From Candidatus Mcinerneyibacteriota bacterium (GTDB taxonomy: Bacteria > AUK180 > JAQVHJ01): a DNA stretch of 7,418 nt. Every line of letters begins with the position of its first letter. Positions within the stretch are counted from its first letter, which is position 1. Position numbers and translations under genes: made by a program. The stretch lies in assembly GCA_030630935.1 (NCBI GenBank), contig DAOVMD010000140.1, positions 1 through 7,418 of the forward strand, in the 5' to 3' direction. Positions 1-6,561 of this stretch are shown in pieces. The notes under the pieces are model-generated. The model saw only the letters and a list, made by a program, of their open reading frames with translations, had not been told where the DNA came from and ran no database searches.

Positions 1-36
1 ACCGGAAAGTTCATTATTTAAAATCAATACTTTCAT
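1..36 (-). CDS. 5' end of an unidentified gene, cut by the window edge
   Basis: Twelve codons are visible, reading MKVLILNNELSG, with no stop before the left edge. The ATG (36-34) overlaps the flippase stop codon in an ATGA arrangement. A good ribosome binding site, AAGGAG (47-42), lies five bases upstream inside the flippase tail, so the start is well supported and the gene belongs to the same operon. The opening resembles the first beta strand of many GT-B (family 4-like) glycosyltransferases, which often begin MKVLxxNNE. A glycosyltransferase would fit after a flippase, but twelve residues cannot establish a family. Confidence 0.6.
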   Translation of the reverse strand, partial: MKVLILNNELSG

Positions 37-1538
37 TTAAACTCCTTTCTATATCTATAAAAATAATAATATAATCCAAAAGGCACTGTAATAATAGTAA
101 AAAGAATGGATCTTTGTAAATAAATCAGATAACCATTTAATTTATAAATACATTCAACTGAATGAATAATCAGTAAACTTAAAAATAATATTATAAATGG
201 AAGAGATATATTAAAAAATTTCTTTATCGCTTCTTTTCGTGTTTTTGAAATGTATTTTAAAGTAAAAAAAATCACTCCAATTCCATATAATAAATAGGTT
301 AGCGATGTTCCATAAGATACACCATTTATTCCAAAACCCATTAATAAAATAACATAATCTGTTATAATACAAACTATAATTGAAATAATATATATTTTAA
401 TAATATCTATCTGTCGGTGAATAACAATCAAAAAATTGCCAAGAACCATTGAAATAGAATAAAAGAATAATCCAAAGGTTATAATTAGAAAAGGCTCGAT
501 TGAATTCAAATATTTCGGTAAAAACGATTTCACTAAAAACGGAAATAATATGTAAGCATAACCAGTTAAAAACATTAATATGTATGAAAAACCAAGTGTA
601 GGTTTATATACAATATTAGTCATTTCATAAATATTTTTTAACTTTCCATATTTAAAGGACATTTTAGGAAACAAAGTTACACCTATTGTAATAGGAAGCA
701 TAAGTAAAAAAGATGTTAGTGTAATGCTAAAATGATAATAGCCTAAATCTGTTTTTGTTAAATACATCAAGATGAAGGTTTTATCTATATTCCGTATTAG
801 GATATTAGAATATGAAATTAACATAAGGGATATACCCGGGATGATCATTTTAAACATTTTTTTTACATCAAAATCAAACCGAAATTTCACATGCTTTATT
901 AATCTTATAAAGATTAAAGACACAATATAGGTAGTAATTACTGCTAAATAAAGCCCTTTTAATTTAAAGAAATATGTTAAGGGTACTGCAAATAATAAAT
1001 TTACAGCAGAAAAAAAGATTGAAATTTTTACTAAGCTCTTAAAATCATCCAAAGCGCGAATTGCAATAGAAAAAAAACCATACACTCTTATGGTAATTAT
1101 TAATATACCTATTAATATTATACCTAATTTATATATTGGTGATGCTGTTTGCCCAAATGTAAAAAGATATATAAAAATAAAGATAGAGAAAATTAATCCG
1201 AAAAAGAAATTAAAAGTAAAAGTTACATTCATTAACTTCTCACATTCTATAACATTATTCCTTGCCCTTGCCTTTGGATAACTTCTTGAAAATTCGGTGT
1301 TCAAACCAAAATCAAAACCCATTATATAAGTCAAAATAACAAATAGACTTGACCAGATCCCTAATAGTTCAGGACCTAAAAACTTTGCAATTAGGAAACC
1401 GCGAACTGTATTGAAAATCCTGCCAATAATTGAACCGGATAACATCAATATTGAATCAATAATCGTTTTCTTCTTGAAATCTACTTGAACTTCTTGTGTG
1501 AGCTTCTTTTCATTGGTTCGTTTTTTATACTGTTTCAT
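33..1538 (-). CDS. Wzx-like polysaccharide flippase (MOP superfamily)
   Basis: A 501-residue integral membrane protein with a basic, lysine-rich cytoplasmic start (about residues 1-25) followed by some 12-14 hydrophobic segments. Marks of the polysaccharide transporter branch of the MOP superfamily are FLGPELLGIW near residues 53-62, DFGLN at 76-80, and IDKTFIL...DLGYY at 251-268. The length is normal for Wzx/RfbX-type proteins. Members move undecaprenyl-diphosphate-linked oligosaccharides from the inner to the outer face of the cytoplasmic membrane. It follows the dehydratase after 18 bases, so it should share its transcript. The ribosome binding site is weak (AGGA about 12 bases upstream of the ATG), which may keep expression low. 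It presumably exports the glycan that carries the sugar made by its neighbours; the substrate cannot be read from sequence. Confidence 0.88.
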   Translation of the reverse strand: MKQYKKRTNEKKLTQEVQVDFKKKTIIDSILMLSGSIIGRIFNTVRGFLIAKFLGPELLGIWSSLFVILTYIMGFDFGLNTEFSRSYPKARARNNVIECEKLMNVTFTFNFFFGLIFSIFIFIYLFTFGQTASPIYKLGIILIGILIITIRVYGFFSIAIRALDDFKSLVKISIFFSAVNLLFAVPLTYFFKLKGLYLAVITTYIVSLIFIRLIKHVKFRFDFDVKKMFKMIIPGISLMLISYSNILIRNIDKTFILMYLTKTDLGYYHFSITLTSFLLMLPITIGVTLFPKMSFKYGKLKNIYEMTNIVYKPTLGFSYILMFLTGYAYILFPFLVKSFLPKYLNSIEPFLIITFGLFFYSISMVLGNFLIVIHRQIDIIKIYIISIIVCIITDYVILLMGFGINGVSYGTSLTYLLYGIGVIFFTLKYISKTRKEAIKKFFNISLPFIILFLSLLIIHSVECIYKLNGYLIYLQRSILFTIITVPFGLYYYFYRYRKEFK

Positions 1539-1556
1539 TTTTACAGAAAATCCTGC

Positions 1557-2585
1557 TTACAATATTTTTAATTGTTTAATTAACCTCATTATCTGATTTT
1601 TATTTAGAGGAATCCCACGTGAGGAATATTCTCTCATTTGAAGTTTCTTTGTATTATATAGTTTTAAATTTCCCTGCTTTAATGAAACCTTAAATTCGGG
1701 GTGAGGTAAGATAATATACATATCTGTTGTCTCTACTGCAAATTGTGATTCTATCTCAGTAAGTAATAATTCAAAATGTTTTTCGCCTGGGCGAGGATTA
1801 ATTATCTTAACTTTTATGTCTTTTGATTTAAATCCAAACTGGGGGGCGCAATATTTAATTAAAACATCAACGAGATCGCCTAACTTTATTACAGGCATCT
1901 TTAAAATAAAAACTTCACCACCACTAGTCAATTTTGTTGCTTTAAATATCAATTGAACTGCATTAGGGATTGTTATGAAAAACCTCGTCATTTCTGGATC
2001 GGTTACAGTTACAGGACCACCTTTTTTTATCTGGTTTATAAATAATGGAATCACCGAACCGCGGGAACCCAATACATTGCCGAATCTAACCGATGAAAAT
2101 ATGGTCTTTTTGCTACCTTTATAAAACATTGCAGAAGTTATTATCTTCTCTCCTAATAATTTTGTTGCCCCCATCACGTTAACCGGTTCCGCAGCTTTGT
2201 CTGTACTGATTCCAATAAATAATTTTACCCCTTGAGCAAGAGCACAATCAACAACATTCTGTGTCCCTATCACATTTGTCTTTACTGTTTCAAAGGGGTT
2301 ATACTCTGCAATGGGTACATGTTTAATCGCAGCAGTATGATAAACAATATCAATGTTCTCCATCGCCATCATTAAACGTTCTTTATCTCTTACATCACCA
2401 ATTAAATATCGTAAATTCCTATATTTCTTCATTTCTTGTCTCATCATATATTGTTTATACTCATCCCGAGAGTAAATCCTAATTGTTTTTGGTTTATACT
2501 TTAATAACTGCCTGACTATCTCAGAGCCGATTGAACCTGTACCCCCAGTAATTAAAATTTGTTTACCCTTAAAATATCTTTTCAT
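1557..2585 (-). CDS. Short soluble NAD-dependent UDP-HexNAc 4,6-dehydratase (CapD/LegB-like)
   Basis: A 342-residue extended SDR protein of the polysaccharide biosynthesis CapD family. The Rossmann NAD site is GGTGSIG (14-20). Family motifs are AAIKHVP (85-91), STDKA (127-131), RFGNVLGSRGS (167-177), DPEMTRFF (196-203) and RPGEK (265-269). Thr128, Asp129 and Lys130 match catalytic positions known in PglF-type enzymes. The usual SDR tyrosine is Met138 (MGATK, Lys142 following), as in WbpM, PglF and LegB, rather than the Tyr of PseB/FlaA1. That points to the C5-retaining reaction, UDP-GlcNAc to the 4-keto-6-deoxy-D-xylo product. The membrane domain of WbpM/PglF/CapD is absent, so the enzyme is cytoplasmic. 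It starts 6 bases after the aminotransferase stop, with the AGG of its ribosome binding site in that gene's last codons. Substrate is inferred, not shown. Confidence 0.9.
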   Translation of the reverse strand: MKRYFKGKQILITGGTGSIGSEIVRQLLKYKPKTIRIYSRDEYKQYMMRQEMKKYRNLRYLIGDVRDKERLMMAMENIDIVYHTAAIKHVPIAEYNPFETVKTNVIGTQNVVDCALAQGVKLFIGISTDKAAEPVNVMGATKLLGEKIITSAMFYKGSKKTIFSSVRFGNVLGSRGSVIPLFINQIKKGGPVTVTDPEMTRFFITIPNAVQLIFKATKLTSGGEVFILKMPVIKLGDLVDVLIKYCAPQFGFKSKDIKVKIINPRPGEKHFELLLTEIESQFAVETTDMYIILPHPEFKVSLKQGNLKLYNTKKLQMREYSSRGIPLNKNQIMRLIKQLKIL

Positions 2586-2591
2586 TTCTTT

Positions 2592-3707
2592 TTACCTGTA
2601 TTTTTTAATGGTTGTTTGAATTAAATTGCAGACATACTTGATTTGGTCATCAGAAATATTATTAAAAAAAGGAATTGCAATCGTTCTTTTTGAAATTGCT
2701 TCTGTAATCGGGAAATCTCCTTCTTTATATCCAAATCTCTCTCTATAAAACGGCTGTAAATGAATTGGTGGAAAATAGGGTTTGGATTGAACGCCTAAGT
2801 CATTTAACTTTTTCAAAATATCATCCCGATCTAAATCCTTTGCTAATTTAATTATGTAAACAAACCATGACATTCTCGTGACATAATCTGCAACTTTTAA
2901 TGGTTCAACTCCATCAATTCCCTTAATTCTGTTATTATATTTCTCTGCTATTGCACTCCTTTTATTTAATATCTCTTCTATCCGTTCCATCTGAACAATC
3001 CCCAGGGCTGCACTCATTTCATTTAACCTGTAATTATATCCCAACCTGGTATGATCCAGCCAACTATCACTTGGACTTCGGCCTTGATTACGAAGACTTC
3101 GGGCATAATCACATAAATCATCATCATCAGTAACAATAATCCCGCCTTCGCCAGTTGTAATCTGTTTGTTTGGATAGAATGCAAAAGCACCTCCAACTCC
3201 AAACCGACCTACCTTTTGACCTTTATATTCAGCTCCAAGTGCTTCACAAGAATCTTCAATGATTGGAAGATTATATTTCTCTGATATTTTCAATATCTTA
3301 TCCCAATCTAACGGATGACCAAATATATCAACTATAATTAATGCCTTTGTTTTTTCTGTTATCTTCTCTTCAATTTTATCTTCATCGATATTTAATGTGT
3401 CTGGATTGATATCTACAAAGACGGGAGTACCACTCTCAAATAAAATTGCATTGGAAGATGCAATAAATGAAAATGGCGATGTGATCACTTCATCACCTTT
3501 TGTAATACCAAGATACTTAATCATAATATGTAAAGCTGATGTTCCACTGTTTACACCAACTGCATGGCTTACTCCAATATAATCTGAGAGTGCCTTCTCA
3601 AATTCTATTATCTTAGGACCAATACTTAAATGACGGGTTTTCAAAACATTAACTACTGAATCAATCTCCTTTTGAGTAATATCCGGGCTTGAAAGTGGGA
3701 CCTTCAT
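2592..3707 (-). CDS. PLP-dependent sugar aminotransferase (DegT/DnrJ/EryC1/StrS family, LegC/PglE-like role)
   Basis: A fold-type I aminotransferase that puts an amino group on a nucleotide-linked keto-sugar. From the chosen start (MKVPLSSPDI) it is 371 residues, the usual family length. Visible motifs are GTSALH (55-60, phosphate site), EDSCEALGA (151-159, with Asp152 for the pyridine nitrogen), FYPNKQITTGEGG (177-189, with Lys181 as the Schiff-base lysine), GYNYRLNEM (223-231) and PYFPPIHLQPFY (310-321). The ATG at 3707 has GGAAG eight bases upstream and gives the canonical family N terminus. The same frame stays open upstream to an ATG at 3722 and another at 3902 (436 residues), so an N-terminal extension is possible (see the separate entry). 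Being directly followed by the 4,6-dehydratase, its likely substrate is that enzyme's 4-keto product, giving a 4-amino-4,6-dideoxy sugar. Confidence 0.9.
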   Translation of the reverse strand: MKVPLSSPDITQKEIDSVVNVLKTRHLSIGPKIIEFEKALSDYIGVSHAVGVNSGTSALHIMIKYLGITKGDEVITSPFSFIASSNAILFESGTPVFVDINPDTLNIDEDKIEEKITEKTKALIIVDIFGHPLDWDKILKISEKYNLPIIEDSCEALGAEYKGQKVGRFGVGGAFAFYPNKQITTGEGGIIVTDDDDLCDYARSLRNQGRSPSDSWLDHTRLGYNYRLNEMSAALGIVQMERIEEILNKRSAIAEKYNNRIKGIDGVEPLKVADYVTRMSWFVYIIKLAKDLDRDDILKKLNDLGVQSKPYFPPIHLQPFYRERFGYKEGDFPITEAISKRTIAIPFFNNISDDQIKYVCNLIQTTIKKYR

Positions 3708-3944
3708 AATTTTTTCTTCCATGTTTAAAATCCATTTATTCTTTTTATAATACTTGGATGATATCTCTTTTAAAACTGTATCGTTTACAATTGTAAAATT
3801 CTGTTCATTAATATTTATCAATTCACCTTCATAAGTTGGATACAAAAAAGCTATGACTTTATTCTCTAAATCCTTAACTGAATCATTCTTCGAAATCAAC
3901 ATCAGCCTTTCAAATTCTTCGCGGTTAATATAACAACTGAAACT
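3708..3944 (-). other. 79-codon open stretch in frame with the aminotransferase (extension or fossil coding sequence)
   Basis: After a stop at 3947-3945 the aminotransferase frame is open for 79 codons before the canonical family start at 3707. Such a run is unlikely by chance in DNA this AT-rich. The translation looks protein-like (for example INREEFERLMLISKNDSVK and PTYEGELININEQNF), with alternating hydrophobic and charged residues, but I do not recognise a family. An ATG at 3902 could start a 436-residue protein; its nearest purine run (GAAAGG) sits only about three bases away, which is poor. It may be a real N-terminal extension, the 3' remnant of a gene lost beside the IS element, or chance. 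No known DegT aminotransferase domain needs it. Confidence 0.45.
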
Positions 3945-4005
3945 TTATTCCTGTCCTGGAAAAATTGAATTCTTTAATATCATTCCTATAATCATATAAT
4001 TATAT

Positions 4006-4034
4006 ATTTTATAGTTATGTTAGGATCATGTCAT
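4006..4034 (-). promoter_or_regulatory. Candidate sigma-70/sigma-A promoter for the aminotransferase block
   Basis: On the minus strand ATGACA (4034-4029) is followed after exactly 17 bases by TAAAAT (4011-4006), each matching five of six consensus positions. Transcription would start near 3999, upstream of both candidate aminotransferase starts. It would let the aminotransferase, dehydratase and flippase be expressed independently of the promoter at 7261-7233, from which they are separated by the IS remnant. The surrounding DNA is so AT-rich that -10-like sequences are common, so the call rests on the -35 match and the exact spacing. Confidence 0.4.
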
Positions 4035-4073
4035 AAATTCCAATTGTTTTCATTGAAATGTTTAAAGAACTTA

Positions 4074-4100
4074 TTTAATTATACCATATTTATAATTAAA
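4074..4100. repeat. AT-only inverted repeat, 10-bp arms
   Basis: TTTAATTATA (4074-4083) and TATAATTAAA (4091-4100) are perfect inverted repeats around a 7-base spacer. There is no G or C in the arms and no adjacent T tract on the minus strand, so it is not a convincing terminator. On the minus strand the arm contains TGGTATAAT, an extended -10 shape, but the matching -35 (TTTATT) is poor. Confidence 0.35.
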
Positions 4101-4176
4101 AATAAAGAGATATTTCCTTAATTTAGTCGGATAACTTTTTGTAAAATATTATATATTTTTTAAGCTAAGCCCTTTT

Positions 4177-4562
4177 TTTCTGTAAAATTAAGAATGGATC
4201 ATTTCATTTTCTATTTTCTCCTTCTCCTCCTTCTTGTTATTAAGATTTTTAATCTTTGTTAAAAATTCATTGCCTTCTTTCTTTACCGTATGCCTGTCTT
4301 CATTAATATCCATATACTGCCGGTTTGAAGTTCTCCATTCTTCATCGATCTCCATAAGAATAGCAAACATTAATCTTATGCATGATTCTTTGTTTTGAAA
4401 AACATTAATTATCTTCAAGCGCTACTTAAGCTTTTTATTTATTACTCCTTTAATTCGATTGGTAGTTCTTATCTTCTTTCGATGCTTTTCAGGGAAACCA
4501 TAATCGGAAGTATTATCCCCGGAGTTAAAGAACCTCTATTTTACAGAAAGTATAACACACCC
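4177..4562 (-). mobile_element. Decayed, internally deleted IS256-family (Mutator-type) insertion sequence
   Basis: This segment contains the C-terminal part of an IS256-family transposase and is flanked by a perfect 12-bp inverted repeat: TTTCTGTAAAAT at 4177-4188 and ATTTTACAGAAA at 4538-4549. On the minus strand the transposase-proximal end reads GGGTGTGTTATACTTTCTG from 4562, which looks like an IS256-type terminus. Complete IS256-family elements are about 1.3-1.5 kb with a transposase of about 400 codons. Here the left repeat runs almost directly into the last third or less of the gene, so the N-terminal and most catalytic coding sequence is gone. The outer boundaries are estimates, the far end has diverged, and no target duplication was found. 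It sits between the NeuC-like and aminotransferase genes. Confidence 0.6.
4188..4535 (-). pseudogene. IS256-family transposase fragment (C-terminal), with an internal stop
   Basis: Reading from 4535 the frame gives FPEKHRKKIRTTNRIKG, then an in-frame TAG (4424-4422), then RLKIINVFQNKESCIRL and ILMEIDEEW, ending at 4188. This matches the family's conserved C-terminal block, roughly FPxxHRxxIRTTNxIERLN-EIxRRTKVVxVFPN-xSxLRL-LMEIxEEW, in order and with the expected spacing. The catalytic N-terminal and central regions are absent, and a stop (4538-4536) closes the frame upstream. It is therefore a dead fragment, not a gene. The tail beyond EEW is lysine/glutamate-rich. The only in-frame part without the stop (4188-4418) would need a TTG start and should not be annotated as a protein. 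Confidence 0.82.
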
Positions 4563-4663
4563 TTTATCTTTTCTTCTTTTAAATTAAAAATTAATTTAAA
4601 AATAACATTCTATTTAAACTTCCATTATTTTATACTGATGAAAGATTTACGTTAATATTACTT
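4563..4663. repeat. Short AT-rich spacer after the NeuC-like gene with an AT-only inverted repeat
   Basis: Between the NeuC-like stop and the IS remnant there is about 100 bp of very AT-rich DNA. It contains a perfect inverted repeat, TTTTAAATTA (4577-4586) and TAATTTAAAA (4592-4601), around five bases. With no G:C pairs and no following U run on the minus strand it is unlikely to be an efficient terminator, so read-through into the aminotransferase block remains possible. I see no gene here. Confidence 0.4.
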
Positions 4664-5815
4664 TTAATATACAATTGATTTTTGAATTAGATTCTCATCA
4701 ATTTCAATATTATGGAGTATCTTTACAATCCTTCTTGAAGTTTTTCCATCACCATAGATATTTTTTATCCTATTAATCTTTGATAGAAATTTTTTATCAA
4801 ATAAGGATTTTCGGATAGCTTTCATTATCTCTTTTTTTTGATGTGGAACGTCAATCACATTTTTATTTCTTTCTCTACCTTCTTGGCGTATTCCAATATT
4901 CACTACTGGAATTTTGAAACTTGCTGCTTCAATTATTCCACTGCTAGAATTCCCAACAAGTACTTTACAATATTTTAATAAGTTTAGATATATTTTTCTT
5001 TCAAGATTTTTAATAATTTTTATATCCTTATAATTTTTATATTCCTTTAGTTTTTTGATTATTCTTCTCCCTCCTGCATCTGAATTTGGATAAATTATTA
5101 TTTTTCTCATTTCAAATTGTAAAACCGCTTCAAGTGTTTGAATTATCTGTTCTTCTGCATAATCTGGTTGAGTAGATACAGAATGTTGAACTACTAATAG
5201 ATATGGCTCTGAATTATTTAGTTGCATGTATTGTTCAATATTCTTCCTTGATATCAATTCCATAGTAGTTATTTCATCAAGTCCCGGAGCACCTACCTCA
5301 TGGATTCTCCATGCTTCTTCACCCAATTTCTTTATCCTAGAAGCGGATTTTGAAGTAGCAGGAAAATGAATATGAGCAAACTTGGTAATAGCGTGCCTTG
5401 AAGATTCATCAAGACCTGCTTTTGATTTATCCCCTCCATGTATATGTGCTACAGGTATATTCATATAAGTAGCAGCGATCGTTGCGGCTAGAGCTTCCGT
5501 TCGATCTCCAAGAACCATTATAATATCAGGACAAATATTATGTAATATTTCTGAAAAACCAAGAATTCCTTTCCCGACAGATTTTGACATTGAAAAAGAT
5601 GTATCATCAGCGGGAATCATCCGGACTTCACCTATAATATTAAAACCATCTGCCAAAATCTGTTTCTTTGTGAAACCAAATTCTTTAGAAATATGCATCC
5701 CGGCAATAACTGTCTGTAAAATTAAAGACTTATCTTTTTCAATTTCTCTCATTACATTTCTTAATAAACCATACTCAGCACGAGTTCCAGTTATGATACA
5801 AATTTTCTTGGTCAT
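4664..5815 (-). CDS. Hydrolysing UDP-GlcNAc 2-epimerase family protein (NeuC/LegG type)
   Basis: A 383-residue GT-B-fold enzyme. NeuC-type members hydrolyse a UDP-HexNAc and invert C2, releasing a free ManNAc-type sugar plus UDP, for nonulosonic (sialic, legionaminic) acid synthesis. Motifs are GTRAEYG (10-16), LGDRTE (102-107), HIHGGD (124-129), QHSVSTQP (210-217), GNSSSGIIEA (288-297, nucleotide site), GIRQEGRER (308-316) and the C-terminal YGDGKTS (354-360). GTRAEYG and GNSSSG...RQ.GR favour the hydrolysing branch over the non-hydrolysing WecB type. The ATG at 5815 shares its A with the formyltransferase stop (TAATG), favouring tight coupling; an upstream TTG at 5836 is a poorer start. Specificity (UDP-GlcNAc, or a 4-amino-6-deoxy derivative as for LegG) cannot be read, but the neighbouring dehydratase and aminotransferase favour the latter. 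Confidence 0.88.
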   Translation of the reverse strand: MTKKICIITGTRAEYGLLRNVMREIEKDKSLILQTVIAGMHISKEFGFTKKQILADGFNIIGEVRMIPADDTSFSMSKSVGKGILGFSEILHNICPDIIMVLGDRTEALAATIAATYMNIPVAHIHGGDKSKAGLDESSRHAITKFAHIHFPATSKSASRIKKLGEEAWRIHEVGAPGLDEITTMELISRKNIEQYMQLNNSEPYLLVVQHSVSTQPDYAEEQIIQTLEAVLQFEMRKIIIYPNSDAGGRRIIKKLKEYKNYKDIKIIKNLERKIYLNLLKYCKVLVGNSSSGIIEAASFKIPVVNIGIRQEGRERNKNVIDVPHQKKEIMKAIRKSLFDKKFLSKINRIKNIYGDGKTSRRIVKILHNIEIDENLIQKSIVY

Positions 5816-6561
5816 TATTCTATCTCTGCCTTCCAAATCCTTAATTTCTTCCCATGTACTTTTATATACGCCCCTTTGTAAGGTTTTGATAATGCCCGGA
5901 TTTTCCTAATTATTAATTTAGGATTATCTTTTTTTAAATCAATTCTATTGTTGCGAAGTTTGGGCTTTTTAAAATAAAATGCCTTCTTATTATCTTGGGG
6001 AATACGGGGAGCAGTTCCTTGATCAATTAAAGGGAAATAATCGAAAATTAACTTCTTTCCTGCTTCTATTACTTTTTCATAGATATCTAAAGCATAATCA
6101 TTCTCATCAATCGAGAATTTTTCCTGACCGATTATATCCCCAGAATCCAATCCTTCATCTAAATAAAACATTGTAACTCCAGACTTTTTTACACATTCAA
6201 AAATAGTATTTATTATTGGAGCAGACCCCCTACCATAAGGAAGTAAGGTTGGATGAAATCCTATCGTTCCTAATTTGGGAATTTTAATAATATCCAGCGG
6301 GATAATCTCTCGCCAACCTATTACTACTAATAAATCAGGTTTCATTTGTTCAATTTCAGTTAACGATTCTAAGATTGAACTAACTTTAGTTACATCAACA
6401 TTAAATCTATTCCAATTTTCTTGGGGAATTTTATCATAGATTACAAATGGACTGTCTTCTTTGCTGGTTATAATACCACAAAGAATAAGCTCAGGTATCT
6501 TACTTGCAGTTATTAAAGCTTGGTACCCAAATTTATTTGCTGATAACCAAATAACTTTCAT
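5815..6561 (-). CDS. Sugar-type formyltransferase (Fmt/GART fold)
   Basis: A 248-residue protein of the formyl-transferase family, which moves a formyl group from N10-formyl-tetrahydrofolate to an amine. The core motif is GTIGFHPTLLPYGRGSAPI (98-116), followed by LDEGLDSGDII (134-144). A gapless comparison with remembered E. coli Fmt places His103 on catalytic His108 and Asp139 on Asp144, but catalytic Asn106 is replaced by Gly101. The C-terminal segment (RALSKPYKGAY, KLRIWKAEIE) resembles the small C-terminal subdomain of Fmt, shortened; total length is well below tRNA formyltransferase (about 310). Context, between a deacetylase and a NeuC-like enzyme and with an aminotransferase downstream, favours N-formylation of an amino sugar over initiator tRNA. 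Its ATG overlaps the upstream stop (ATGA). Confidence 0.85.
   Translation of the reverse strand: MKVIWLSANKFGYQALITASKIPELILCGIITSKEDSPFVIYDKIPQENWNRFNVDVTKVSSILESLTEIEQMKPDLLVVIGWREIIPLDIIKIPKLGTIGFHPTLLPYGRGSAPIINTIFECVKKSGVTMFYLDEGLDSGDIIGQEKFSIDENDYALDIYEKVIEAGKKLIFDYFPLIDQGTAPRIPQDNKKAFYFKKPKLRNNRIDLKKDNPKLIIRKIRALSKPYKGAYIKVHGKKLRIWKAEIE

Noticed and set aside
1537-1550. Another copy of the IS end motif (TTTTACAGAAA) just upstream of the flippase start
   Set aside because: There is no transposase remnant or second repeat nearby, and the dehydratase-flippase spacing is a normal 18 bases. Most likely chance in AT-rich DNA, though it slightly weakens the inverted-repeat argument for the IS relic.
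2951-3133. Plus-strand open frame of 60 codons opposite the aminotransferase
   Set aside because: It lies wholly inside a well-supported minus-strand gene and its composition reflects the complement of conserved aminotransferase codons. The same applies to the plus-strand frames at 1090-1281, 3397-3582, 5670-5909 and 5979-6176.
4577-4601. Inverted repeat considered as a rho-independent terminator after the NeuC-like gene
   Set aside because: The arms contain only A and T and there is no U tract following on the minus strand, so the hairpin would be weak.
4395-4655. Plus-strand open frame of 86 codons
   Set aside because: It is antisense to the IS256 transposase fragment, has no convincing ribosome binding site and gives a low-complexity hydrophobic translation; the minus-strand reading matches a known family.
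5816-5836. Upstream TTG start for the NeuC-like gene, adding seven residues
   Set aside because: It would begin with a rare TTG well inside the formyltransferase gene; the ATG at 5815 gives the family-typical N terminus and a TAATG junction.
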